Below are positions 9,488 to 18,363 of a stretch of 64,000 nucleotides of DNA, in pieces; position 1 is the first letter of the stretch, and every line of letters starts with the position of its first letter. Both the position numbers and the translations under genes were made by a program. The notes under the pieces are model-generated. The model made no database searches, was not told the origin of the DNA, and saw only the letters and a program-made list of their open reading frames with translations. This stretch comes from Zhongshania aquatica. GTDB taxonomy: Bacteria > Pseudomonadota > Gammaproteobacteria > Pseudomonadales > Spongiibacteraceae. The stretch is from contig NZ_JANZNQ010000004.1 in the NCBI RefSeq assembly GCF_027257955.1, forward strand, positions 62,001-126,000, written 5' to 3'.

Positions 9488-10352
9488 TTTCTTCAATAAA
9501 TTTTACGATTTCTGCGGCAACATTTTTCTTACTGGCGGTTTCAATGCCTTCTAGCCCCGGTGACGAGTTGACTTCCATCACCAGCGGTCCGCGGGCAGAG
9601 CGTAAAATATCTACCCCCGCCACGTTTAGTCCCATGATTTGGGCGGCTTTTACTGCGGTGGCCCGCTCCGCAGGAGTTAGGCGTGTTAGCTCGGCGGTGC
9701 CGCCACGGTGTAGGTTAGACCGAAATTCGCCGCTGGCGGCGGTGCGTTGCATGGCAGCAACGACCTTTTTACCAATGACTAGGCAGCGCACGTCGGCTCC
9801 GCCTGCTTCTTTAATAAACTCTTGAACAAGGAAGTCGGCTTTTAATTCACGGAAGGCGTCGATGACGCTCTCTGCCGCCTTCGCGGTTTCTGCCAACACT
9901 ACGCCGCGACCTTGTGTGCCTTCCAGCAATTTGACCACCACCGGCGCGCCACCAACCAGTTTGATGAGCTCTTTGGTGTTGTGAACGTCGTGGGCAAAGC
10001 TCGATATGGGCATGCCGACGTTTTTGCGCGATAGCAATTGCAGTGCGCGCAGCTTGTCGCGGGAGCGGCCAAGTGCGACTGATTCGGTCAGGCTGTAGGT
10101 GCCGAGCATTTCAAATTGGCGAATTACCGCCAAACCGTAGGGCGTAATGGATGCACCGATACGCGGGATGATGGCGTCGAAGTCTTCTAGTTTTTCGCCT
10201 CTGTACCAAACAACGGGTTCGTGCGAGCTTAGCTCCATATAGCATTTTAAGGTATCTAGTACACGTACTTCGTGGCCACGCTCGGTGCAGGCTTCAACTA
10301 GACGGCGGGTCGAGTATAGGCGTCTGTTGCGTGACAGTATTGCAATTTTCAT
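9447..10352 (-). CDS. rimK: RimK family ATP-grasp alpha-L-glutamate ligase
   Basis: This is a 301-residue ATP-grasp enzyme, matching the 300 residues of E. coli RimK, which adds glutamate residues to the C-terminus of ribosomal protein S6. The canonical N-terminus [21 protein letters not shown] fixes the start at 10352 rather than the longer frame to 10454. ATP-grasp signatures include [14 protein letters not shown], the [19 protein letters not shown] segment, and the metal-binding [13 protein letters not shown] near the C-terminus. It sits between a RimB-type protease gene and an AstE-like deacylase gene, all on the minus strand. In Pseudomonas, RimK and RimB act together to remodel the ribosome. 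Confidence 0.9.
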   Translation of the reverse strand: MKIAILSRNRRLYSTRRLVEACTERGHEVRVLDTLKCYMELSSHEPVVWYRGEKLEDFDAIIPRIGASITPYGLAVIRQFEMLGTYSLTESVALGRSRDKLRALQLLSRKNVGMPISSFAHDVHNTKELIKLVGGAPVVVKLLEGTQGRGVVLAETAKAAESVIDAFRELKADFLVQEFIKEAGGADVRCLVIGKKVVAAMQRTAASGEFRSNLHRGGTAELTRLTPAERATAVKAAQIMGLNVAGVDILRSARGPLVMEVNSSPGLEGIETASKKNVAAEIVKFIEENAGPNKNKTRGTG

Positions 10353-10411
10353 GGTGGAAATGTCTCGTTGTGTTGCGGACTCGTGGCGGTGTGCTGTGAT
10401 CCACCTTAGTC

Positions 10412-10906
10412 CTAAATAGTTCCCGTGCTGCGTGGGGGTTTTTTGCTGGCACAATAAGATCTGCCTGGATCTACAGTGTAGCGATTTTTCATGGCAGTGC
10501 GTCCCAATAGCATTCGGAACATCATTTGTGATCGGTCTGCCAGGGTCATTTCTGCGGTAAATTGTTCACTGCCGATGGTGATGGTGGTCTCTATAACATA
10601 GCGCATACTGCGATGACCGCCAGAGTCGGTAACTTGGCGATAGTCTTTTATACGAGCCTTGCAGGGCACTGCATCGGTGTTTTGGTGTTGTAGAGGGTTA
10701 ACTTTGAACTCTACCCATGCTTCGCCATCAATATCGATTTTTTGAATATCAATAGCATGTAGTGAGGAGCTGCGAGCTCCTGTATCAATTTTTGCTTTGA
10801 TACCACTGATTGCCAGATCAGGCAGGCTGATCCATTCACGCCATCCCAGAATTGTCTGTGCCAAACGGGGCCTCTCGGTAGATTGATATATCAAGTTGGC
10901 CAGCAT
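10412..10906 (-). CDS. rimB: ATP-dependent zinc protease / RimB-like retropepsin
   Basis: This 164-residue protein contains [16 protein letters not shown] (about residues 36-51). The DTGA is characteristic of retropepsin-like proteases annotated as ATP-dependent zinc protease (RimK/LysX-associated, PF05618). [15 protein letters not shown] sequence ([12 protein letters not shown]) near the C-terminus is also family-typical. It is the first gene of the rimB-rimK-astE-like unit, with 59 bp before rimK. In pseudomonads the RimB protease controls the glutamate tails that RimK adds to S6. The symbol is assigned from this neighbourhood plus the family. Confidence 0.75.
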   Translation of the reverse strand: MLANLIYQSTERPRLAQTILGWREWISLPDLAISGIKAKIDTGARSSSLHAIDIQKIDIDGEAWVEFKVNPLQHQNTDAVPCKARIKDYRQVTDSGGHRSMRYVIETTITIGSEQFTAEMTLADRSQMMFRMLLGRTAMKNRYTVDPGRSYCASKKPPRSTGTI

Positions 10907-10967
10907 AGCGGCTTAGGTAGTCAGGGAATAGCGTTAAGCGGGGGTTTTTTGCGAGGTGTAGCGAAGT

Positions 10968-10998
10968 AGCACTGGTAATCAATGAGATTACCAGTGCT
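10968..10998 (-). terminator. Hairpin terminator after the aldehyde dehydrogenase gene
   Basis: This is a perfect 13-bp stem, AGCACTGGTAATC and its complement, with a 5-nt loop. It lies 19 bp beyond the stop codon of the minus-strand dehydrogenase gene. No clear T-run follows, so termination efficiency is uncertain. Confidence 0.5.
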
Positions 10999-11016
10999 TT
11001 GCTGCGGGAATTAACG

Positions 11017-12465
11017 TTATTTTCTGATCATTGCGGTCAGGGTTTTATCGCATTTCTCGCCGTAGGGCGGCAGCATGCCCCCCAATTTTTGGAAGTTTAT
11101 ATTGCTTTGCTTGTATACCGCCTTGGCGTGACTGAAGGTTTTGAAGCCGTCGAAGCCGTGGTAGCTGCCCATACCGCTTGGGCCGATGCCGCCGAAGGGC
11201 AGGTCTTCGCAACTGACATGGAAAATAACGTCGTTGATGGTGACCGCGCCAGATACTGTTGAGTCGAGCACGTGGCGCTGCTCTGCCTTGTCTTTGCCGA
11301 AATAGTACAGTGCCAGCGGGCGAGGTCTTGCATTCACGTAGTTAATGCAATCGTCCACCAATGTATACGTTTTGATGCAGATAATGGGGCCGAACAACTC
11401 TTCTTGCATCACCATCATGTCGTCGCTGGGGTTTACGATCAGTGTGAGCGGAATTTTATGGGTGCCCTTTTGCTGGCTGAAGTCCTCGTTGGCGGGGTTT
11501 ATTTCGCGAATGTCCGCGCCTTTTTGGCGTGCGTCCTCTAAATAGCCCATCAAGCGTTGATAGTGCCGCTCGTTTACAACTGAGCTGTAATCTGGGTTTT
11601 CCCGCAGGGTTGGGAATAGATTGCAGATATAGCTGTTGGCCGCAGTGGTAAACGCATCGAGCTGATCTTCCGGCACAAATACATAGTCTGGCGATAAGCA
11701 GACCTGACCGACGTTGAGGATTTTACCAGTGAAAATCCGCTCTACGGCTTCTTGTAGAGGGTAGCTTTTGCTAATAATGACTGGGGATTTACCGCCGAGT
11801 TCGAGCGTGACAGGAGTGAGGTTATCAGCCGCTGCCCTAAGAATGTGGCGGGCAATGCTGGTCGCGCCGGTAAAAATGATGTGGTCGAAGGGCATCGCTG
11901 CAAAGCTGGCGCCAACATCTGGTCCGCCGTTGAATACCGCAACTTCGTCGGGGGAAAAGTACTTGGCCGCTAGGGTTTCTAGCAGCGCGCCGGTCTGTGG
12001 TGTTACTTCAGAGCATTTAATCATGGCGCGGTTGCCCGCAGCCAACACGCCCGCCAGCGGCGCGAAAACCGTGTTCAGTGGGAAATTCCACGTGCCGATA
12101 ATGCCGATCACGCCTTTGGGTTGGTACTCTACTTTTGCCTTGCCACCCATTAGATTCATTGGGAAGGGGGCTTTGCGTTTTTCGGTTTTCATCCACTTTT
12201 TGAGGTGCTTTTTGCTGTGTTTAAGGCACTCAATGGTGGCGTAGATGTCAGACATGAGTGACTGGTGGCTACTGCGGTGGCCAAAATCTAGCGCTAGTGT
12301 GTCGACGATGGTGTCGCGGTTATCGAAAATTAGGTCGATGGCCCGAGATAGGCGGTCGATACGCAGTTCTGCGCTGACCGCACCTTCACTGGTGCAAAGC
12401 GCGCGCTGGCTGTTTAGGGTGTCGCGCATGGCGGAAATCACGGAATTGTCGCTGAGATTAGTCAT
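11017..12465 (-). CDS. calB: Coniferyl aldehyde dehydrogenase (NAD(P)-dependent ALDH family)
   Basis: This 482-residue class-3-like aldehyde dehydrogenase carries the NAD-binding IIGTWNFPL (about 122-130), the general base in LELGGKSP (E222) and the catalytic cysteine in NVGQVCLSPDYV (C256). The sequence style (YQPKGVIGIIGTWNFP, CLSPDYVFVPE) matches proteins annotated as coniferyl aldehyde dehydrogenase, which oxidise aromatic or fatty aldehydes to acids. Many homologues act on long-chain aldehydes, so the true substrate is open. AGGGAGAA lies just upstream of ATG 12465. It is divergent from the SIMPL protein gene and followed by a hairpin. Confidence 0.8.
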   Translation of the reverse strand: MTNLSDNSVISAMRDTLNSQRALCTSEGAVSAELRIDRLSRAIDLIFDNRDTIVDTLALDFGHRSSHQSLMSDIYATIECLKHSKKHLKKWMKTEKRKAPFPMNLMGGKAKVEYQPKGVIGIIGTWNFPLNTVFAPLAGVLAAGNRAMIKCSEVTPQTGALLETLAAKYFSPDEVAVFNGGPDVGASFAAMPFDHIIFTGATSIARHILRAAADNLTPVTLELGGKSPVIISKSYPLQEAVERIFTGKILNVGQVCLSPDYVFVPEDQLDAFTTAANSYICNLFPTLRENPDYSSVVNERHYQRLMGYLEDARQKGADIREINPANEDFSQQKGTHKIPLTLIVNPSDDMMVMQEELFGPIICIKTYTLVDDCINYVNARPRPLALYYFGKDKAEQRHVLDSTVSGAVTINDVIFHVSCEDLPFGGIGPSGMGSYHGFDGFKTFSHAKAVYKQSNINFQKLGGMLPPYGEKCDKTLTAMIRK

Positions 12466-12566
12466 AGTATTCTCCCTGTCATCATTGTTTTAATGGGTTT
12501 GGCGTGGTGAGTGTTTGTTTTGGCTGAGCGCAGCCAAGGGTTATTCAATAAATAAGGAATTTGCAG

Positions 12567-13274
12567 ATGAAAAATACGGTGAGTCTTATTTTGAACCGCA
12601 GAATTGCATTCGTCTTGTGTGCTTTGCTGCCGATGTTTGCCGCAGCCGCCACGTTGCCAGACGCGCCCCATGTGGTGGTGGCTGCCCATGGAGAGGTCGA
12701 GGCCCTGCCCGATATCGCAAGGTTGCAGCTGCAAATTTCTGAAACCCGCAACACCGCCGTTGATGCTAAAAACCGCGTCGATGAACGGACGGCTAGAGTA
12801 CTGACTGCGATGCGCGAGCAGGGAATTCCCGAGAGCGATATTCGCGCCTCGCAAATTCGAGTTTATCCCGACTACGAATGGCAAGACGGCAAGCGCCTGC
12901 TTCGTGGTCAACGTGTTGAGCGCAGTGTCGATGTGACCTTGACCGATTTGAGTCGATATGGGGCCCTGCTGGACGGACTGGTTCAGGCTGGTATTACCGA
13001 ACTCGGCAATGTGAGTTTTGACTTGTCTAACCGAGATGCATTGATGGCCCAAGCTGTGCAGGCGGCGATTGCCGATGCCAATGCTCAGGCGGCGACGCTG
13101 GCTGCCGGTTTCGGTAGAAAAGTGGCTGGGGTCTACCACATTGATCAGGGCGGTAACGGCCCCATTCAGCAAGAGCGTATGGTTATGATGGACGCGAAGA
13201 TGAGTGCGGCGCCGATGCTGTTGGGTAACGAGACGGTTAGCGCTGATTTGAACGTGGTGTTTTTGCTGAAATAA
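12567..13274 (+). CDS. SIMPL domain (DUF541, YggE-like) periplasmic protein
   Basis: This 235-residue exported protein has a signal peptide ending near FAAAA and a single SIMPL/DUF541 domain. The hallmarks are VVVAAHGEVEALPDIARLQL at the start of the domain and a repeated beta-alpha pattern ending SADLNVVFLL. E. coli YggE, the best known member, is linked to oxidative stress tolerance; no catalytic residues are known. AAGGA lies 8 nt before ATG 12567, which favours it over the TTG at 12561. A 338-residue frame on the opposite strand is a shadow of this gene. Confidence 0.8.
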   Translation: MKNTVSLILNRRIAFVLCALLPMFAAAATLPDAPHVVVAAHGEVEALPDIARLQLQISETRNTAVDAKNRVDERTARVLTAMREQGIPESDIRASQIRVYPDYEWQDGKRLLRGQRVERSVDVTLTDLSRYGALLDGLVQAGITELGNVSFDLSNRDALMAQAVQAAIADANAQAATLAAGFGRKVAGVYHIDQGGNGPIQQERMVMMDAKMSAAPMLLGNETVSADLNVVFLLK

Positions 13275-13317
13275 TGAGGTGCGTTTAGTTGGCCTAACGC
13301 TGACTAAATGCCGACCA

Positions 13318-13345
13318 TAAAAAAAGCACCCATAATATGGGTGCC
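13318..13345 (-). terminator. Rho-independent terminator (minus strand)
   Basis: GCACCCAT and ATGGGTGC form an 8-bp stem with a 3-nt loop, followed on the minus strand by a run of seven or more T. It lies about 130 bp past the stop of the DUF2889 gene and may also stop plus-strand read-through from the SIMPL gene. Confidence 0.6.
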
Positions 13346-13474
13346 AAGCGGGGGTGCTACTATGGAGACCGTTGATAATGGGCTTAGTCATTAACGATGG
13401 TCTTAGATTATTCCCAGTGGCGCTCTGTAAATATTCGTAATTATGCGTACGCACATTACTTTTAATGAAATAAC

Positions 13475-14272
13475 TCACCGTGGAGTCGGTTCTAGAAATG
13501 AAAGTAATAGTTCAGGTGCGTCACTGAAGTCGCGGGCGCTGTTGACTGTGCGTTTTGCGACCTCGATTTGCGGTCTGCTATAGCTATAGCAAGCACCTAA
13601 CATCACGTCGAGATGTTCTGCTGCGGGTTGCCCCGCCTGCGCATTGATGTTGTAGCGGCGTGCGCTAGAGACAAAATAGCCTTTTTGTAGCGCGAAGGCC
13701 GCTTCTTTGGTGTCGCCGCTAAACTCTGTATTTGCCCACTTACTGAAGCCCTTGAATAAGACTTTGCCTTTCAGGCTTTCTGGTCCGGTAATTTGCCAAT
13801 TAAGTGCGCGCCAGCTGTGAATGCGTTGGCCGTTGGCGAAGATTTCTGCGCGGGCAGCCTGTTCGTCTATCTGGTCGTCGATGCAAATATCGTAAAGCCA
13901 TTCGGTTTGTGATCGGTGAGCATGGCGAATGGCCATGAGAACAAGGTCTAACAAATGGGTACAGTTGCCGCTGGCATCGGTATGTGGGATCAGATCTTGA
14001 ATGTCGTCACATAGCGGCAAGCCAATGAGTTTTCGAATTGGCTCAGATGCGCCGGGGCAGGTGTCGAAGGGGATGCGCAGCACTTCGCTTTGAATGTCGG
14101 TGACATGATGCCCGTCGTGGCTGATTGTGCAGCGAAAGGCGTGATTTGTGTCTTCAAGCTCACCGTTGACAGTATTGTCTTGGTTAATTAGGCGTATCCG
14201 GCGACGATAGCAGCCTTGCCCGTAATTCGGGTTTTTTGGGTAGTCGGGCTCTGATGACATACTGTTCTCCAT
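13475..14272 (-). CDS. DUF2889 domain protein
   Basis: This 265-residue cytosolic protein matches DUF2889 in its key blocks: YRRRIRLIN near residue 22, a HDGHHVTDIQSEVLRIPFDTCPGA stretch at about 52-75, and NCTHLLDLVLMAI at about 104-116. The family has no assigned biochemical role, although relatives occur near aromatic or steroid catabolism genes. It is transcribed alone, divergent from the DUF4345 gene. Confidence 0.75.
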   Translation of the reverse strand: MENSMSSEPDYPKNPNYGQGCYRRRIRLINQDNTVNGELEDTNHAFRCTISHDGHHVTDIQSEVLRIPFDTCPGASEPIRKLIGLPLCDDIQDLIPHTDASGNCTHLLDLVLMAIRHAHRSQTEWLYDICIDDQIDEQAARAEIFANGQRIHSWRALNWQITGPESLKGKVLFKGFSKWANTEFSGDTKEAAFALQKGYFVSSARRYNINAQAGQPAAEHLDVMLGACYSYSRPQIEVAKRTVNSARDFSDAPELLLSFLEPTPR

Positions 14273-14391
14273 TATAGGCTACGATATTATCGACTTGGTG
14301 GCCAAAGAGAGTGACCTAAGCGGTCTATTTCAGTGACCGTTTCGGTCATGATGGCGCCTCATTGCACACTGGCGGGAAAACGGCGGGATTT

Positions 14392-14772
14392 ATGGCAATA
14401 TTTTTGGTTTATTTAATGCTGATGTGGCTTGGTATCGGCGGGTGGTTAATTGTCGATCCCGCCGCTTTGGAAGCATCGGCGGGGGTGGCAGCATTATCGC
14501 CAACCGGTGAAACAGAGCTTCGGGCTATGTACGGCGGCTTGGAACTAGCTATTGGCGGCGCCGCCCTGCTGGCACTACTTCGGCCACGCTGGCGCTGTCA
14601 TGTATTATTTTTAAATGGCGTGGTTGCTGGTGGTATCGCTGGCGGGCGATTAGTCGGTGTTGTACTTTCTGGCGAGATGTCGGTATATACCATGACCGCC
14701 CTGGCGTTTGAGCTAAGCACGGTGGTGATATGCGTGATACTAGCCCTGCGAATGCAGCGAAGCGGAGAATAA
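14392..14772 (+). CDS. DUF4345 family membrane protein
   Basis: This is a small four-helix membrane protein of about 126 residues. The conserved ETELRAMYGGLELAIGG in the second quarter identifies DUF4345, a family of unknown function. ATG 14392 follows a GGCGGGA site; the upstream TTG at 14362 would add ten unlikely residues. The next gene starts 4 bp after the stop, so the two are probably translated from one message. Confidence 0.65.
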   Translation: MAIFLVYLMLMWLGIGGWLIVDPAALEASAGVAALSPTGETELRAMYGGLELAIGGAALLALLRPRWRCHVLFLNGVVAGGIAGGRLVGVVLSGEMSVYTMTALAFELSTVVICVILALRMQRSGE

Positions 14773-14776
14773 AAAC

Positions 14777-15598
14777 GTGGAAGAATATCAGCAGTTAATT
14801 GGCGTCATCTCTTTGACGATGGGGGTGGCATGGGCGAGTGGTCTGAATCTCTATGCTGCCATTTTAGTATTGGGATTTGCCGGTTCTACCGGTGGTATGG
14901 AACTACCAGAAAACTTACAGATAGTGCAGGACCCTGCGGTGATGTTGGCGGCGGGACTGATGTACGCGGTGGAGTTTTTTGCCGATAAAGTTCCCGGTGT
15001 CGATACCGGTTGGGATGCGCTCCATACCTTTATTCGAATTCCTGCCGGCGCGTTGCTAGCAGCCGGTACGGTAGGCGATGTCAGTCCTGCCTTGCAGCTA
15101 GCGGCGGGTATTGTTGGTGGTTCGGTGACCTCGGTTACCCATGCCGCTAAGGCGAGTACCCGTGTGTTAATAAATACCTCTCCAGAGCCGGTAAGTAACT
15201 GGCTGGCGTCTATTTCAGAGGATGTGGCGGTATTTGGTGGGCTTTGGGTGGCTTTGAATCATCCGGTAATTTTCTTAATTGGTTTTGTCGCTTTCCTATT
15301 TTTGCTCATTTGGTTACTGCCGAAATTGTGGCGCGGCATTGCGCGAATTTTCCGAAAAATTGGCCAGTGGCTTGGGTTGGCGAAAGAAACTCGGGAGGCA
15401 ATCGAAGACCCCAGTGCACCAGCTGGCTCGCCCCTGTCTCCCAACGTGGATACTATTGAGCCGCCGGCAGCCTCGGCGAGTCAGTCTTTGGTAGATGCCT
15501 TGCGAGGATTGGAAGCCTTGCATAAGTCTGGCTCGTTGAGCGATATGGAGTTTGAGCAAGCTAAAGCCTCAGTGATTGCCAAACATCAATTAGCCTAG
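14777..15598 (+). CDS. DUF4126 family membrane protein with C-terminal SHOCT-like module
   Basis: This is a 273-residue membrane protein. The first 190 residues hold several hydrophobic helices and the DUF4126 pattern GVAWASGLNLYAAILVLG, then VEFFADKVPGVDTGWDALHTFIR. After a proline-rich linker, the last 40 residues (LRGLEALHKSGSLSDMEFEQAKASVI) form a SHOCT-like oligomerisation motif. The start is GTG 14777, 4 bp after the DUF4345 gene. Function is unknown for both, but their coupling suggests a shared membrane role. Confidence 0.7.
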   Translation: MEEYQQLIGVISLTMGVAWASGLNLYAAILVLGFAGSTGGMELPENLQIVQDPAVMLAAGLMYAVEFFADKVPGVDTGWDALHTFIRIPAGALLAAGTVGDVSPALQLAAGIVGGSVTSVTHAAKASTRVLINTSPEPVSNWLASISEDVAVFGGLWVALNHPVIFLIGFVAFLFLLIWLLPKLWRGIARIFRKIGQWLGLAKETREAIEDPSAPAGSPLSPNVDTIEPPAASASQSLVDALRGLEALHKSGSLSDMEFEQAKASVIAKHQLA

Positions 15599-15604
15599 TC
15601 TATT

Positions 15605-15635
15605 GGGGGTTTGTGATAGTTATCACAAAACCTCC
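15605..15635 (+). terminator. Hairpin after the DUF4345-DUF4126 pair
   Basis: TTTGTGATA and TATCACAAA arms, extended by GGGGG and CCTCC with a bulged A, form a stem-loop starting 6 bp after the stop codon. No T-run follows, so it may stabilise the 3' end rather than terminate. Confidence 0.4.
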
Positions 15636-15782
15636 AGCAAACCGATGTCACTTTCTTAAAAAAGCACGGTATCGCGATAAACTTCATGCGTCGTCGTGCT
15701 AAATACGATTTAATTCACTATTACATGGAATTCTCGCGCTGCGTCTTGGTGTGATGCAACGCTCAGGAGTTGAGTTGTCTAC

Positions 15783-16649
15783 ATGAAGGAAAAAAGAAAC
15801 CGCGTAATTGCCGTCGTGCTATCGCTTTTAGCGGTGCTTGTTTGTATACCTGCTCAGGCAGGTGTCTTGCGTGAACTTCTCTCTCAAACCGGCATTTTGG
15901 CCCTTGTAACGCCGGTGACCACGGCGGTGGGTATTGAACTAGATGACACTGTGACGACGCTGGATGGCGTTGTAGGCGGTGTCATCGGAGGAGATATTAC
16001 CGGCGCTGAGTTGAGCATGACTGCGCAAGAGTCTGCTGATTTATTGACCATGGATACACCGGTTTCCGCCTTAATCAGCGATATTGTCGCGGTGGTGTTT
16101 ACCTCGGCACCAGCAGATGATCAGCCAGCCTTAATTCCGCTCGTTAGCCTTGATCCAGTGTTTTTGGTTGGTCAAATACAAAACCAAACCTACCGCTGCA
16201 CCGACGTTGATGGTGACGGTGTTTGTGATCAGGATGATCAGTGTTTAAACACGCCTGCGGGCATGAAAGTGTTGGCCAATGGTTGTTATTTGGACGGCCC
16301 GCGTGGCGTTGCGTTAGAGGGCGTCTTTTTTGCTAATGACAGCGATGAGCTTAGTATTCCCGCCCAGCAAATCCTCCGTAAGGTCGCGGAAATTATTGAG
16401 CAATCTTCGGCCACGTTGATTGAAGTCGGCGGTTATACCGATAACGCTGGTGAACCCGAATATAATCTGCGTTTGTCTGCGTCTCGGGCTGCAGCGGTTC
16501 GTGATTATTTAGTAAGTCTAGGTGTTAAGAAATCGCGCTTGCAGGTGAGAGGCTATGGTGAAGCCGCGCCGCGCGCAGACAATGCGAGCGCAGTAGGTCG
16601 AGCTAAAAATCGCCGAGTGGAATTGCGAATTTTAAGTCGTGAGCAATAA
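15783..16649 (+). CDS. OmpA family protein with a calcium-binding TSP3-like loop
   Basis: This 288-residue envelope protein starts with a signal peptide (cleavage near PAQA-GV). An unassigned hydrophobic domain follows, then one thrombospondin type 3 loop (DVDGDGVCDQDDQC, about 141-154). The C-terminal OmpA peptidoglycan-binding domain includes the GGYTDNAGEPEYNLRLSASRA core, then GYGEAAP and the final NRRVELRI. The OmpA domain should anchor it non-covalently to peptidoglycan. It lies 59 bp upstream of a TpsB-like outer-membrane gene and may function with it. Confidence 0.8.
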   Translation: MKEKRNRVIAVVLSLLAVLVCIPAQAGVLRELLSQTGILALVTPVTTAVGIELDDTVTTLDGVVGGVIGGDITGAELSMTAQESADLLTMDTPVSALISDIVAVVFTSAPADDQPALIPLVSLDPVFLVGQIQNQTYRCTDVDGDGVCDQDDQCLNTPAGMKVLANGCYLDGPRGVALEGVFFANDSDELSIPAQQILRKVAEIIEQSSATLIEVGGYTDNAGEPEYNLRLSASRAAAVRDYLVSLGVKKSRLQVRGYGEAAPRADNASAVGRAKNRRVELRILSREQ

Positions 16650-16658
16650 ATAATGCTG

Positions 16659-16678
16659 GCGGGGCGGTTCTGCCCCGC
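16659..16678 (+). terminator. GC-rich intergenic hairpin
   Basis: GCGGGGC and GCCCCGC form a perfect 7-bp stem with a GGTTCT loop in the 59-bp gap between the OmpA and TpsB-like genes. No T-run follows. It could be a partial terminator or an mRNA-stability element that sets unequal expression of the two genes. Confidence 0.35.
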
Positions 16679-16708
16679 AGTCGTCAAATGAGCATCAGGA
16701 GAAAATGA

Positions 16709-18340
16709 ATGGCAATTGACCTGCCACCCGTCATGCCACCCCAACTGGCAACGCATAGTCAAATAGAGGCCGCTACGCAAAAAAATGCTGAGGCAATCAC
16801 CGCGGTGGTGGCGGGGATTACCATGCGTGTAGTGGGCAATCAGTATTTATCGCCAGAGCAAATTACGACGATATTGTCGGCAGCAGAAACACCTTCTGCG
16901 GCAATTACTGCCCTAACTCGGCGTTACTATAACGCGGGGCATTTACTGGTTGGGGTTAGTTACTTCCGAGTGGATGATACGGTTACGGTATTGGTTAGTC
17001 AGGCTACGGTTAAGGGCATGCGGGGTAACCCAGCAATCACGGCACATTTTGATGGTCTTGTAGGGGATCCAGATTTAAGTTTGGCGGAGTTTGATCGCGC
17101 GCGGGTATTGGCAGATTTACACGCCAAGCGAGCGGGCTTGGCGTATAGCATTGCCTATGAGCAGCACTATGATGATCAGGTGATTCTTGATTTTCGGGAA
17201 GTGCCGGTGGTCGATCACAATGCGACCGATGTTGTAGTGGAAATGAATAATAAGGGCAGTCGATTCCTCGGTCGTTATTTTGGCTTGGCCGGGGTGCGTC
17301 ATCGTTTTGGAACGGGCACCGAGGCTAGCCTAGCGTATAAAACAATATTTGAAGACTTGGGTGAGGCGGGTGATGGCGATGGCTATCAGCAGCTGGATTT
17401 TAGTATTGAGCATCCGTTTACCTTTGGTTTATATGGTTTAGATTTTACTCGTATCGAGTATCAGCGTCAGCCGACGTTTGCTTCTGCGGGAGGCGGCGGC
17501 TTGTGTTTGCCACCGCTGATCAGTTGCACGCCAGCTAGTGGTGCAACAGTGGTGAATCTCGACGCTGAAATAGATATAGCAACGCTTTCTGGTGAGCAGG
17601 TGCTCTACAGTAATCCCGTTCGTCGCTGGTCTATGTTTGAGCGCATTGAGGTTGTGGATTCAGAGATTCAGTCTGACCTGCAGTCCTTGCCTTTGCTAGA
17701 CGAGTCCTACCAAACGGTTGAGTTAGGTGCTAAGTACTCTATGCGCGGTGCGCTGGCCGATGCACCGTCGTATTTTAAGGCGCAAGTATCGGTAAGGGGT
17801 GGCTTTGGCGACGGCGGTAGTCTAGAAAGTGATGCTAGCGATGGTGTCGGCATAGGCCAACGCTCGGCGGATTTTATAATGTTATTGCCAAAGCTTGGAT
17901 ATAAATTTGCCTTGGCACCACATTACGAATTTGCCTTGAATTTAGACGGACAGTTTGCTGATGACACCCAGCTACCGCAGCAGCAGCAATATGTTTTAGG
18001 TGGGATGAACAGTCTTAGTGCTTATTTGCCAGGGGTGTTGATTGGCGACAATGGTTATTTAGTGCATCTTGCGATCACTGCCAAAAGGCGATTGTGGGGT
18101 ATGCCATTAGAAGCCTCAATTTTTGCGGAATACGGCGCCACGAGTTTCAATGGTGTGTCTGGCGAACTGGGCTCGGATCAGGTATTGGCGGATGCGGGTA
18201 TTCGTTTTAATTTAAGTCTGGGTTACGGCTTTGAAACGGAGTTGCTTGCAGCGGCGCCATTGATGGATGACGTTGTAGATGAGGCGCGTTTAGATTCTTT
18301 GGAAAGTGATTTCTTCTGGCGCCTGCGCTGGACATATTAA
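16709..18340 (+). CDS. ShlB/FhaC/HecB (TpsB)-like outer-membrane protein
   Basis: This 543-residue protein has a POTRA-like N-terminal domain (about residues 35-105, VVGNQYLSPEQITTIL to YYNAGHLLVGVSYF). A second POTRA-like region and a long beta-barrel follow, with RFGTGTEASLAY-type strands and a terminal aromatic residue (Y543), as in two-partner secretion transporters. AGGAG (16697-16701) fixes the ATG. Oddly, no signal peptide is encoded: the protein begins MAIDLPPVMPPQL and the codon immediately upstream in frame is TGA. No exoprotein (TpsA) gene is adjacent. Either the leader has been lost or the secretion partner and leader arrangement are unusual. Confidence 0.7.
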   Translation: MAIDLPPVMPPQLATHSQIEAATQKNAEAITAVVAGITMRVVGNQYLSPEQITTILSAAETPSAAITALTRRYYNAGHLLVGVSYFRVDDTVTVLVSQATVKGMRGNPAITAHFDGLVGDPDLSLAEFDRARVLADLHAKRAGLAYSIAYEQHYDDQVILDFREVPVVDHNATDVVVEMNNKGSRFLGRYFGLAGVRHRFGTGTEASLAYKTIFEDLGEAGDGDGYQQLDFSIEHPFTFGLYGLDFTRIEYQRQPTFASAGGGGLCLPPLISCTPASGATVVNLDAEIDIATLSGEQVLYSNPVRRWSMFERIEVVDSEIQSDLQSLPLLDESYQTVELGAKYSMRGALADAPSYFKAQVSVRGGFGDGGSLESDASDGVGIGQRSADFIMLLPKLGYKFALAPHYEFALNLDGQFADDTQLPQQQQYVLGGMNSLSAYLPGVLIGDNGYLVHLAITAKRRLWGMPLEASIFAEYGATSFNGVSGELGSDQVLADAGIRFNLSLGYGFETELLAAAPLMDDVVDEARLDSLESDFFWRLRWTY

Positions 18341-18363
18341 ACGGAATCTTCTAATTCAGGCCG

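Noticed and set aside
12462-13478. 338-codon open frame on the minus strand
   Set aside because: It lies antisense to the SIMPL gene and its upstream gap, with no family similarity and biased composition; the plus-strand SIMPL protein has a signal peptide, RBS and family motifs.
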